DNA from: JAGDYD01 sp046536675
Lineage (GTDB): Archaea > Micrarchaeota > Micrarchaeia > Micrarchaeales > CABMGC01
Direction: 5' to 3'
DNA: 16,956 nucleotides
Assembly: GCA_046536675.1 (NCBI GenBank)
Contig: JAWDMK010000013.1
Coordinates: 1 to 16,956, forward strand
Shown: one piece after another, positions 1 to 7,338 of the stretch
How positions within the stretch are numbered: the stretch's first letter is position 1
How the letters are laid out: each line of letters starts with the position of its first letter
Translations under genes and position numbers: made by a program
The notes under the pieces: model-generated
Database searches by the model: none
Told to the model about the DNA's origin: nothing
Seen by the model: the letters and a program-made list of their open reading frames with translations, nothing else

Positions 1-19
1 AGCCCTGGTGAGACTATAA

Positions 20-712
20 GGCCAAACACCAAAAAGAGGAAGCATCAACGGAAAGATAGATGATCTGCTACAGCTTGTTTCACAGCTTCCCGCTTATACA
101 GCGAAGATAGAAGAAAACAAGCTTGTAATAGCAAGAGTTGAAAGTAGAGATATACATAAGAAACCTTTCCTCTTCTTTGTGTTCAAGATAAGCGAATCAG
201 GGGTAGAGGTTATATACTCGATAGCACCAGATACAAGCGTAAGGATGAGGAGGCTGTTTGTACTTAAGAATTTACTCTCTGTGCTTTCCATAATTTCTGA
301 TTACTTCAAGATAGATGAAAAGAAGTTCTACCAATATCTTGACTCTTCTATAGATGATGTATTAAACAGTCTTTCAGAAAACTATAGCACGATATTTAAC
401 AGATACGACGCATTGCTAACAGAATATAGGGAACTAAAAAGACTTAACCTTGAGCTCTCTGCAGCGAATAGAAATCTTACAATACAAACCTCACAGCTCA
501 ACGAAGAGAACAAGCAGCTTAAGGCGCAACTTGAGGCATTGCAAACATACTCTGATGAATCACTTATGGCTATGATACAGGACTGGATAGAATCCCACAA
601 TAACTCCATAGATATAGACGAGTTTGCAAAGATATACAAGGTACCTTCGCCAAGGGTGGAGCAGATACTTAACAAGATGGTCTCTCTGGGCTACATCGAG
701 CTTAAGGGATAA
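20..712 (+). CDS. Unrecognised coiled-coil protein with C-terminal winged-helix-like domain; 5' end apparently frameshifted or cut by window edge
   Basis: Function not recognised. The first in-frame start after the TAA at 17-19 is GTG at 179, but codons 20-178 translate to convincing protein (GKIDDLLQLVSQLP, then a beta-rich stretch) that runs into the GTG, so the GTG is probably an internal valine. Bases 1-40 in the frame one base to the left also read well (GETIRPNTKK), so the gene probably enters from upstream and is broken by a one-base shift near the A-run at 31-35. From the GTG the order is an alpha/beta segment (about 1-60), a helical coiled coil (about 70-120, rich in N, Q, E, L) and a C-terminal HTH-like segment (about 125-177, ending GYIELKG). 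The next ORF starts 2 bases after the stop, so they are probably cotranscribed. It could be a DNA-binding or scaffold protein. The reading is firm; the function is unknown. Confidence 0.6.
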   Translation, partial: GQTPKRGSINGKIDDLLQLVSQLPAYTAKIEENKLVIARVESRDIHKKPFLFFVFKISESGVEVIYSIAPDTSVRMRRLFVLKNLLSVLSIISDYFKIDEKKFYQYLDSSIDDVLNSLSENYSTIFNRYDALLTEYRELKRLNLELSAANRNLTIQTSQLNEENKQLKAQLEALQTYSDESLMAMIQDWIESHNNSIDIDEFAKIYKVPSPRVEQILNKMVSLGYIELKG

Positions 713-714
713 GC

Positions 715-870
715 ATGAAATACTATGTAAGCATTAACAAAAGAGTCAGGAATGTAAGAATATATAGGATTGTTAAAAAAGTAAATGAAAATACAAATAG
801 TATATCTAGATTTGTTGCAAAGCTTGTGGATAAATACATTGCTAAAAGGAAAGGGCAAACAGAGATATAG
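715..870 (+). CDS. Small basic hypothetical protein, 51 aa
   Basis: An ATG at 715 opens 51 codons ending in TAG at 868-870. The start lies 2 bases after the preceding stop and has a good Shine-Dalgarno match, AAGGGA at 704-709, five bases upstream. Together these argue for real translation in an operon. The product starts MKYYVSINKRVRNVRIYRIV and is strongly basic, with many Lys and Arg and few acidic residues. It has no membrane segment and no cysteine. The N-terminal half could form a short beta strand and the rest a helix. I recognise no family; a nucleic-acid-binding or partner role for the flanking genes would be a guess. The next gene begins 25 bases later. Confidence 0.45.
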   Translation: MKYYVSINKRVRNVRIYRIVKKVNENTNSISRFVAKLVDKYIAKRKGQTEI

Positions 871-895
871 TAGCTAGTATTATGGAAAGGATGTT

Positions 896-3229
896 ATGAA
901 AGCTTCAAGGATCTTAATTATTAGTATTGCAATCATATTAATAATAGCAGCTTTTTTATTTGAACTCTCAGCATATGTACACTCACAGCTCAAAATCTCC
1001 ACGCCAGCATATATAAGCTATGGTAAGCCTTATTTCAACTTCAGCATATATACAGAAGGTGTTTTGGGCTATGAAAATAACCAATATGCTGTTCCTTTTG
1101 TTGTTTTAAATTATACCGCATCTAATGTGATAAACGCCACAATCTCTGTTAATTTTTATACCAGCAATCCAGTTAGGAATATTTATTATGTAAGCAGCCC
1201 AGCTATGTGCATAGGCTGCTTTAATGACCAAGAGGTTACAACAGCATTAAGATATTACCTACAGAGATATGCATTACTTAATGATGCAACATTCAATGTG
1301 GTAAACATTGGTGCGATAGGCTCAATACCCCCAAATTCTACTGTTATCTTGGCAACAGGCCTGCTTCCAATTACCCTTATGCCAAATAGCGGTTATAATG
1401 GAAATACAACGCTTCTAACCCTTCTTTCAAAGGGCGACACAGTAGTTTATGTAGGTGAAAATTTTTCAAGAAGCATTGGAACAGGCTCTATAATATTCAA
1501 GACAAGCCCTCAGAGTATACAAGCGCTCAACCAGTATGGGCTAAACTGGAGTGTGCCCTCAACAAGCTCTAATTTATTTTATTTTAGTAACCCAACATTT
1601 TCACTTGCAAACAGGTATGGTAATATAAGCTATGTAAATGTGCTAAATGGAACACTTATAGCATTTTCAAACCAGCCAACAAGTGCATGGCCTAATGCTA
1701 GTTACATGGCCAGTGATATAGCATTTGCGCTTTATAGCAGGTTCTGGATACCAGAGATAGCATATGGCAACTATACACTTAGTAATCCAACAAGCGGCTC
1801 GCTTGGCATATTTGCGCTCCAGAAGTTCATGAATTATAGCAATATTGGTAGAATAAACTATACCTACCCTTTGATAAATGTAGTCTTCAGCAATTCAACA
1901 AATTACTCTATAACATATAAGAGGTTCAATATACACGCTGAGCTTAATGGAAGCCTTAGCATACCTTCACCTATAGCAGAAACCCAAACAGTACCTATTG
2001 TAATAGGTATGAACATAAACTCACCAACAAAAAAACTCGTTATACCACATATTGATCTTTATACGGGCAACATGAGCTATGTTACCTCTATACCTATTGG
2101 CTTCTTTAATACCTCTACAGGAATCAACATAATCAAATATGAGTCATTTGGCATGCGGAGTGGCTATTATATAGCAATACTTAGAGACTTCAACAATAAG
2201 CCTTATGCAGCTTCATTATTTGAGCTTGCAGGAATAGAGATAAACCCAATAGATTTGAATTTCAAGAATGGAACATTTGTGTTTAGTTTATCGAGCCTTG
2301 GCATGCCGATAGCAGATTCGACATACTCGATAAGCCTAGACAACAGCTACCTTACAAGCGGGGTAACAAATAATAGCAAGATAGTATACAAGCTACCAAA
2401 GGGTAGTGTTATAGGCTATGGCACGCAAACATTTGAGATCAACATATTTAATAGCAAGTATACATACGTAACACAGTACACAAAAGAGATATTTCATATT
2501 CCTGTCTATTACATAGAGTTTGCTATTGTAATAGCAATAGTCATTGTTTTGAATCTTGTCCTCAAAGCACCAAATAGAGATGAATATTATATAGACATAC
2601 CTGAAATTCCACATTCTAAGAAGACACGCGTTGTAGTGCCAAAGAAGGAGATATTGGACCTTTTTGATAAAATAAACATGCATTACCATTGGAAGTACAT
2701 GCCACTCTTGCCAGAGGAGATAAAGAGTGGTATAACATCAAACTTAAGGTATAACAACATGCCCATATCTATAACGCTTCAGAATGTCAATATAATATTA
2801 ACAAAGCTTGTCAATTCAGGCGATCTTGTAAATATAAAAGATTATTTCGCACCAAAAAGATGGATTGATGAATCTGGCTATAGCATAGAGTATTTGGCAA
2901 CGTTTAGGAGGCTTAGAGATTATTTTGTAACGGCGGGCATATCATTTACGCCAGATCTAGGCGCAGCACAGGATGCAGATATAGATATAACAAAGAGTGG
3001 TGTTGAGGCACAGATATTTATATACGCCGAAACAGGTAAAAGGAGCAAGATATGGATTGGTGGCGATACAAAGAAATTTATTGTGTTCTTCGACGAAGAA
3101 AGAAGGCTCAAGTTTATTGAAACACTCTATAGCTCTTTCGGAGATGAAAGTGAAGCCCTTAAGGTAGCTATAGCAAATGGGCTGATAAAGTTAATAGATA
3201 CAGAGCATCTTGACCAGCTTATAATATAA
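896..3229 (+). CDS. Large two-pass membrane protein with heavily N-glycosylatable extracellular domain and cytosolic C-terminal domain; function unknown
   Basis: 777 residues. The start ATG follows a GGAAAGGA ribosome site at 884-891. A hydrophobic signal-anchor (about 5-22) with Lys3/Arg5 in front predicts the N-terminus inside. A beta-rich outer domain (about 25-535) follows, then a second membrane helix (about 536-556) and a charged cytosolic domain (557-777). The outer domain carries about 20 N-x-S/T sequons (for example N48, N72, N80, N147, N217, N267, N351, N458); I see none in the cytosolic part, which supports this topology. Residues 115-190 resemble an alpha/beta Rossmann-like fold. 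The cytosolic region has a winged-helix-like stretch (about 600-650), then an alpha/beta segment with clustered acidic residues (DADIDI at 693-698). I recognise no family. It could be a surface sensor, a secretion or assembly factor, or a cell-envelope protein. It ends exactly where convergent top6B ends. Confidence 0.85.
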   Translation: MKASRILIISIAIILIIAAFLFELSAYVHSQLKISTPAYISYGKPYFNFSIYTEGVLGYENNQYAVPFVVLNYTASNVINATISVNFYTSNPVRNIYYVSSPAMCIGCFNDQEVTTALRYYLQRYALLNDATFNVVNIGAIGSIPPNSTVILATGLLPITLMPNSGYNGNTTLLTLLSKGDTVVYVGENFSRSIGTGSIIFKTSPQSIQALNQYGLNWSVPSTSSNLFYFSNPTFSLANRYGNISYVNVLNGTLIAFSNQPTSAWPNASYMASDIAFALYSRFWIPEIAYGNYTLSNPTSGSLGIFALQKFMNYSNIGRINYTYPLINVVFSNSTNYSITYKRFNIHAELNGSLSIPSPIAETQTVPIVIGMNINSPTKKLVIPHIDLYTGNMSYVTSIPIGFFNTSTGINIIKYESFGMRSGYYIAILRDFNNKPYAASLFELAGIEINPIDLNFKNGTFVFSLSSLGMPIADSTYSISLDNSYLTSGVTNNSKIVYKLPKGSVIGYGTQTFEINIFNSKYTYVTQYTKEIFHIPVYYIEFAIVIAIVIVLNLVLKAPNRDEYYIDIPEIPHSKKTRVVVPKKEILDLFDKINMHYHWKYMPLLPEEIKSGITSNLRYNNMPISITLQNVNIILTKLVNSGDLVNIKDYFAPKRWIDESGYSIEYLATFRRLRDYFVTAGISFTPDLGAAQDADIDITKSGVEAQIFIYAETGKRSKIWIGGDTKKFIVFFDEERRLKFIETLYSSFGDESEALKVAIANGLIKLIDTEHLDQLII

Positions 3230-4855
3230 TTAGCTTTCCTCTTTGCTTTCATCCCCGCTCGCTTCTTGCTCTTCATCTTTTGTGCTGGTAGATTGTTCAT
3301 CTGTTTCGAAAAGCTTTTTGTACTTTGTATCAACAAGCTTCTTAAGTTTCTCCTCTAAAATTTCTTGCTTATGCCCGGTAAGCTCAGAAAGGTCACCTGA
3401 AAGCTGCGTTATATAACGCATTATGGTTTTGTATTTTGATTCTGCAAGGCTTCTGCTCCTTACATTGCTTATGTAGCGCTGAATATTTCTCGCGGCATCC
3501 ATTACCGCTAGCTTTATCTCATCTATAATTGTATCTTCTTGTGCTATCGCCTGCTTGCCAACGCCAGAATAAGGAACAAAAACTGAAGAAACGTTTACAA
3601 GAACACTTACAGGTTCTTGTTCAAAGTCTTTAATACCATATCTCTTCCAGTCTATGCTCCTAACAGCATATGTTATAGCACATGTTGAGCTATCAAACAG
3701 TAAAGGTACCTTATTTGCAAACCTTATAATATTGCCGCCAGCTTCTTCACCTTCGCCATTCTTTCTTCCAGCACCGCCTCCATATGCAATAGCTGCTTCG
3801 ACTACAAAAGGAATACCTCCTCTAAATACCTTTGGCTTTCTTTCCACAACAGAGATAAACTCAGGATTTATGATATTTTTCATAGCAGGCTCCAGGTATT
3901 TTTCACCTATCGGCGATACAGAATCAAACTCTGGCGCAACCCATTTCATAGACTTAAATGCCTTTATCAGCTCCTCTGCTTCCTGCCATGTGAGCTCTTT
4001 TGGGTTTTTTGAGAGATCAAAGTTTACAAGCTGCTTTAATTCATTTATCTTTGTATCAGATACCCTTGAGAAGGTATCAATAAGAAAAGATGATATACGC
4101 CTGCTTTCGCTTCTGTGTGCAAACTCGACAAGATCACCAGGCTCAAGACCGAGAGGGTGAGGCTTTACCACCTTTGGCTTTTTGGGCATTGTGTTTACTG
4201 AGCGCAGGAATGTATATTCTTTTCCTGTTGGATCAAGAAGAGAGATGCTTGCATGCGGATTAGCAAGCGCTGTCCTTTTTATATATTCAAAAACACCATG
4301 CTCGCTATTTTCATATTTTACATCCGCAAATTCACCATATACCTCTAAGCCCCTAAATTCAAGGCTTACATCTTTCATATTTGAAACTACTGGCTTATTA
4401 CTCTTTATGTCGATAGAGATATCACATTCATACGACTCCCTTCCTGTCGAAGACCTTACATGCACCGGCTTGCCTGTTGTTATCTGGGCAAAAAGAGTGC
4501 AGCCAGATGCACCTATGCCCTGCTGGCCTCTCTGCTGCATATATCTATGGAACTTTGTTCCGGCAAGTATTGAAGCGAGAGCCTTACCCACGATATTTTT
4601 TGGTATGCCAGGACCATTATCCCTTACAAGAACACTATATTTATCTTCTCCTATCTCCTTTACTTCCACCCTTATTTCAGGAAGTATGTGTGCTTCTTCA
4701 GCAGCATCGAGCGAGTTAGTAACATACTCATGAACTATTGTTGTTAGTGATCTAACCTTACCCGCATAGCCCAGCATCTGCCTATTTTTCCTGAAGAATT
4801 CTGCTATCGAATTTTCCTTAAACTCCTTAAAAAGCTCATCGGCTATGCTCTCCAT
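3230..4855 (-). CDS. top6B: DNA topoisomerase VI subunit B (Top6B)
   Basis: ATPase subunit of the type IIB topoisomerase, which passes one duplex through another together with Top6A, the cleaving subunit. Top6A is not in this window. The GHKL (Bergerat) ATP-binding motifs are clear, counted from the ATG at 4855: N-box EYVTNSLDAA at 43-52, G1 DNGPGI at 79-84, and G2 with GT at 99-100 plus GQQGIGASG at 110-118. An H2TH-like region (about 230-305) and the transducer follow. Lys434 in GVGKQ fits the conserved switch lysine that contacts the ATP phosphate. At 541 residues the length is normal for the family. I prefer the ATG at 4855 over the in-frame TTG at 4858 because it gives a TGATG overlap with the KH gene. 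The last 25 residues are an acidic, serine-rich tail, probably disordered. Confidence 0.96.
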   Translation of the reverse strand: MESIADELFKEFKENSIAEFFRKNRQMLGYAGKVRSLTTIVHEYVTNSLDAAEEAHILPEIRVEVKEIGEDKYSVLVRDNGPGIPKNIVGKALASILAGTKFHRYMQQRGQQGIGASGCTLFAQITTGKPVHVRSSTGRESYECDISIDIKSNKPVVSNMKDVSLEFRGLEVYGEFADVKYENSEHGVFEYIKRTALANPHASISLLDPTGKEYTFLRSVNTMPKKPKVVKPHPLGLEPGDLVEFAHRSESRRISSFLIDTFSRVSDTKINELKQLVNFDLSKNPKELTWQEAEELIKAFKSMKWVAPEFDSVSPIGEKYLEPAMKNIINPEFISVVERKPKVFRGGIPFVVEAAIAYGGGAGRKNGEGEEAGGNIIRFANKVPLLFDSSTCAITYAVRSIDWKRYGIKDFEQEPVSVLVNVSSVFVPYSGVGKQAIAQEDTIIDEIKLAVMDAARNIQRYISNVRSRSLAESKYKTIMRYITQLSGDLSELTGHKQEILEEKLKKLVDTKYKKLFETDEQSTSTKDEEQEASGDESKEES

Positions 4856-5352
4856 CAATAAACACCAAGCCTCTTTCTAGTAGCTTCCATAACCCTATAC
4901 GCCTTTTTATGCGTGCCGCCATCTATTAGCACATTTATTGCAGATTCTGCTATTGCAATTTCTTCGTTTGTTCCTATTATGCTTATCGTTCCGCCGAATA
5001 TGCTCAGCTGTGCACCGCTTACCTCTTCTATATATTTTTTGCTCTTTCCCTCTTTTCCTATTACCCTACCTTCTATCATTATTATCCTATCTTTACTCTT
5101 AAAGATTTCTTTTAGATTTATTGACTTAAAGAAATAATTTTCTGAGAGAAGCTTATATGCATTATTGAGATCAAAGCCCCTGCCAAATGCTGTGATCACA
5201 TTTCTAGCATTGTATTCATCGTACGGCTCGCCATCTATAATTATCTCATTCTCATCTTCTATTCTTATCTTGCACTTTAGTCTTTTGCTAAGCTCGGCTA
5301 AATGAGCCTTGAGCTGCTCAGCCCTCTTCCTCGGTATAAGAAGCTGCTGCAT
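4855..5352 (-). CDS. Archaeal KH-domain protein, Dim2/Pno1-like
   Basis: RNA-binding protein of the archaeal Dim2/Pno1 family, which in archaea and eukaryotes takes part in small-subunit ribosome maturation at the 16S/18S rRNA 3' end. The second KH domain shows the signature GRVIGKEGKSKKYIEE with the GxxG loop (GKEG), followed by SIIGT. The N-terminal half is a degenerate KH region with the family-typical FGRGF. Starting at the ATG at 5352 gives 165 residues; the alternative in-frame TTG at 5358 adds two. An AAGGAT stretch lies just upstream. It shares one base with top6B in a TGATG arrangement, so the two are probably translationally coupled in one operon. That pairing may reflect shared growth-linked expression rather than a shared pathway. 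Start choice is moderately sure and family assignment strong. Confidence 0.9.
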   Translation of the reverse strand: MQQLLIPRKRAEQLKAHLAELSKRLKCKIRIEDENEIIIDGEPYDEYNARNVITAFGRGFDLNNAYKLLSENYFFKSINLKEIFKSKDRIIMIEGRVIGKEGKSKKYIEEVSGAQLSIFGGTISIIGTNEEIAIAESAINVLIDGGTHKKAYRVMEATRKRLGVY

Positions 5353-5380
5353 ATGCAATCCTTAATATATTTTTCGTACA

Positions 5381-5390
5381 AATATATAAA
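5381..5390 (-). promoter_or_regulatory. Probable TATA box of the KH-top6B operon
   Basis: On the minus strand this reads TTTATATATT, centred about 34 bases before the ATG at 5352. With a normal archaeal TATA-to-start distance, transcription would begin near 5360 and leave a leader of under ten bases. Confidence 0.5.
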
Positions 5391-5453
5391 GATTTGAGAA
5401 GCAAGTCAGATACGCTAAGCAATTAATTTTATTCTCTTTTTGTTAAGTGGAAG

Positions 5454-5481
5454 TTATATAAAGTAGCAAAATATTTAAATA
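5454..5481 (+). promoter_or_regulatory. Candidate TATA boxes for the gene at 5568
   Basis: Two AT-rich candidates lie in tandem: TTATATAAAG at 5454-5463 and ATATTTAAAT at 5471-5480. Either would place the transcript start 60-85 bases before the GTG start. That is a long leader compared with the near-leaderless genes elsewhere in the window, and it would contain the hairpin at 5512-5561. Confidence 0.4.
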
Positions 5482-5511
5482 TCTTAATCATTACAAGTAT
5501 ATGTGATTCTA

Positions 5512-5561
5512 TCATGATTCTTTCATGCATGGTTTGTGCATGCATCATAGAAGGATCATGA
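5512..5561 (+). promoter_or_regulatory. Strong leader hairpin or dyad operator just before the start codon
   Basis: The outer arms 5512-5522 and 5551-5561 pair over 11 positions with a single G-T wobble. The inner arms 5525-5531 and 5539-5545 pair over 7 more. A 2-by-5 internal loop and a 7-base apical loop (5532-5538) separate them. The structure ends six bases before the GTG start at 5568. The outer arms carry TCATGAT/ATCATGA and the inner arms each contain ATGCAT. TGATTCT occurs twice in direct orientation (5504-5510 and 5516-5522). It could be a DNA operator, plausibly for the HTH protein it precedes, or an RNA structure controlling translation. The pairing is directly visible; the role is inferred. 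Confidence 0.6.
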
Positions 5562-5567
5562 AAAGGT

Positions 5568-6044
5568 GTGGCTGTGGATAAAAAAGAAATCGAGGAGGAG
5601 CTTGAAAGACTTAAGAAAGAGATAAGCAGGCTTAACAGCAGCGATAATGCTTATCCTGATGATGCTCAAGAACTTATCAAATATATGGTGGCTGAGAGGG
5701 AGAGAACAAATAAGATCCTTGCCAGTATCACAGAGAAGATAAAGGAGCTTAGTGAAAGGTTAGATGAGCTTGATGAAGGACCAGCAAAACTAGAAAAGCC
5801 TAAAGAGGTGCCATTATCTGATACAGACGCTAAAATAATTGAATTTGTACAAACAAAGGGTATGGCCTGCGCAGATGAGGTAAAAGAGTTTATGCATTAT
5901 AAAGGAAGAAATGCAGCCTGCGCGAGGCTTAATAGACTTCATATGCTGGGCCTTCTGGATAGATACCAGCTAGGCCACAAGGTTTATTATAAATATGATG
6001 CTGGCAAGGCGATCAATACGCTAATTGTATCACCTCCACAGTAA
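5568..6044 (+). CDS. Coiled-coil / winged-helix protein, putative transcriptional regulator
   Basis: 158 residues. The N-terminal half is a charged heptad-type coiled coil (about 1-68, many E, K, L), probably for dimerisation. After a proline-containing linker, residues 82-150 look like a winged helix: ALSO-type helix spacing beginning LSDTDAKIIEFV, a recognition-helix candidate around GRNAACARLNRLHMLGLL, and a wing ending VYYKYD. This resembles MarR/ArsR-type archaeal regulators, although no metal-site cysteine pattern is evident. The start is GTG at 5568; another GTG at 5574 is possible. No strong Shine-Dalgarno is visible beyond AAAAGG. It stands alone between two oppositely oriented operons with its own promoter, and a large dyad abuts its start, which would suit autoregulation. 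Targets are unknown. Confidence 0.75.
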   Translation: MAVDKKEIEEELERLKKEISRLNSSDNAYPDDAQELIKYMVAERERTNKILASITEKIKELSERLDELDEGPAKLEKPKEVPLSDTDAKIIEFVQTKGMACADEVKEFMHYKGRNAACARLNRLHMLGLLDRYQLGHKVYYKYDAGKAINTLIVSPPQ

Positions 6045-6051
6045 ACTACCT

Positions 6052-6081
6052 AGGCCTGCTTCCCCCCAAAGCAGGCCTTTT
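6052..6081 (+). terminator. Hairpin terminator-like element after the winged-helix gene
   Basis: A perfect 10-bp stem (6052-6061 with 6069-6078, AGGCCTGCTT and its complement) surrounds a 7-base loop of six C and one A. Four T follow, then a T-rich tract at 6102-6124. The stem lies 7 bases after the stop and between convergent genes. Archaeal termination usually relies on T-tracts, so either the hairpin, the downstream T-tract or both may act. Confidence 0.6.
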
Positions 6082-6123
6082 CCCCACTAAACCAAACACT
6101 AGCCTTTTATTTTTATTTTTTAT

Positions 6124-7338
6124 TTAGACAGGAACAGCATATCCTGTAAGCCTCCAACGCTGTGAGATATTTCTAAGGATTGGTATCTTTATATTTTTAT
6201 CAACGCATGCTGGATGCTTCAGCAAAACATAAATCTTATTCTTCTTAACAGATTTTATGAAACCTATTGCTGTTGCTGTGCCTATACCCAATATTATTGG
6301 TTCGTTCTCCTTTAAAGCTTGCTTTGGAACATCATCTCTTTCTATCAGGTGATATTCTAAGTTAAGCTCATTTGTCTGTGGGGGGAGCTTATTTACTAAT
6401 CCAACAACATTTCCAACTAGGTTATCTGCCTTTGTAAACGATGGATCAATCCCTGTGCCAAGTGCTATTAAGCCACCTGGCAGAGCCTCTTCTATCTCGC
6501 CCATGCTCGTTGAAATCGACCTTATTGTTGTTATTATAGGCTTATACTCTTCTTTCTTTTTGTCCTTGCTTATGTTTATTCCCGGTCTTATCTCTATCTT
6601 GTCTCCTTTCTTAAACTTACCTCTTATAAGAGACCCACCAACCACACCGCCAAGTAATGCATTTATATCAGTACCGGGCTTATTAACATCAAAAGATCTT
6701 GCAACATACATTAGCGGATCAGCATTAAGATCTCTCTCAGGTATCTTTATCTCGCTTATAGCCTTTAGAAGCACATCTATGTTAATATTCTTGCTTGCTA
6801 TTACAGGTATTATCGGCGCATTCTCTGCTATCGTTCCTTTCACAAACTTTTTTATCTCCTTGTAATGCTCTTTTGCACGCTCTTTTCCAACAATATCAAC
6901 CTTTGTCTGAACTATTATTATATTCTTAATGCCTAGCATGTTTATAATCATAAGGTGCTCCTTTGTCTGAGGCATAGGGCATGGCTCTGTTGCAGCAATA
7001 ACAAATAAAACAGCATCTATTATGCTTGAGCCTGCAATCGCTGTGGCCATGAGCATTTCGTGTCCAGGTGCATCGAGTATAGAGATTCTTCTTATAGGCT
7101 TTGCTTCGCCGCCGCAATTAGCACATTTTTCGCTGGTGGTATAAGCCTCTGGGCCATCACAATTTTCACACTTCCTTATCACAGCATCAGCATAGCCCAG
7201 CTTTATTGTCATGCTTCTTTTTATACTCTCGCTATGCCTATCTGTGAAAACACCTGTTATTGCCTTGGTTAGTGTAGTTTTGCCATGGTCTACATGACCT
7301 AGCGTTCCTATATTAAGCTCACTTTGCAAAAGCTCCAA
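6124..7338 (-). CDS. Translation initiation factor aIF2 subunit gamma
   Basis: GTPase core of the aIF2 heterotrimer, which delivers initiator Met-tRNA to the small ribosomal subunit. Motifs: G1 GHVDHGKT at 14-21, a zinc knuckle with Cys57/60 and Cys72/75, G3 DAPGHE from 89, and G4 at 145-148. Two beta-barrel domains follow (about 205-404). The length of 404 is normal. G4 reads TKVD instead of the usual NKxD, and the G5 region reads IAS instead of SAL, so base recognition deviates from the family norm. The start is TTG at 7338, placed directly after the eS6 stop with GGTG upstream. This abutting junction supports translational coupling. Neighbouring eS6 is a common archaeal companion of this gene. 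The alpha and beta subunits are not in the window. Confidence 0.95.
   Translation of the reverse strand: MELLQSELNIGTLGHVDHGKTTLTKAITGVFTDRHSESIKRSMTIKLGYADAVIRKCENCDGPEAYTTSEKCANCGGEAKPIRRISILDAPGHEMLMATAIAGSSIIDAVLFVIAATEPCPMPQTKEHLMIINMLGIKNIIIVQTKVDIVGKERAKEHYKEIKKFVKGTIAENAPIIPVIASKNINIDVLLKAISEIKIPERDLNADPLMYVARSFDVNKPGTDINALLGGVVGGSLIRGKFKKGDKIEIRPGINISKDKKKEEYKPIITTIRSISTSMGEIEEALPGGLIALGTGIDPSFTKADNLVGNVVGLVNKLPPQTNELNLEYHLIERDDVPKQALKENEPIILGIGTATAIGFIKSVKKNKIYVLLKHPACVDKNIKIPILRNISQRWRLTGYAVPV

Noticed and set aside
2900..3100. PD-(D/E)xK nuclease domain in the cytosolic part of the large membrane protein
   Set aside because: Acidic residues are present around 693-698, but no ExK pair follows at the expected distance.
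3654..4733. Two plus-strand open frames of 168 and 183 codons
   Set aside because: Both are mirror frames of top6B, which has full GHKL motifs on the minus strand.
5525..5545. Repeated ATGCAT units as a CRISPR-like or transposon end repeat
   Set aside because: There are only two copies, both explained as arms of one hairpin. No spacers, no transposase and no target-site duplication are visible.
5353..5567. Possible C/D-box guide RNA in the divergent intergenic region
   Set aside because: No convincing C box (RTGATGA) with a matching D box was found on either strand.
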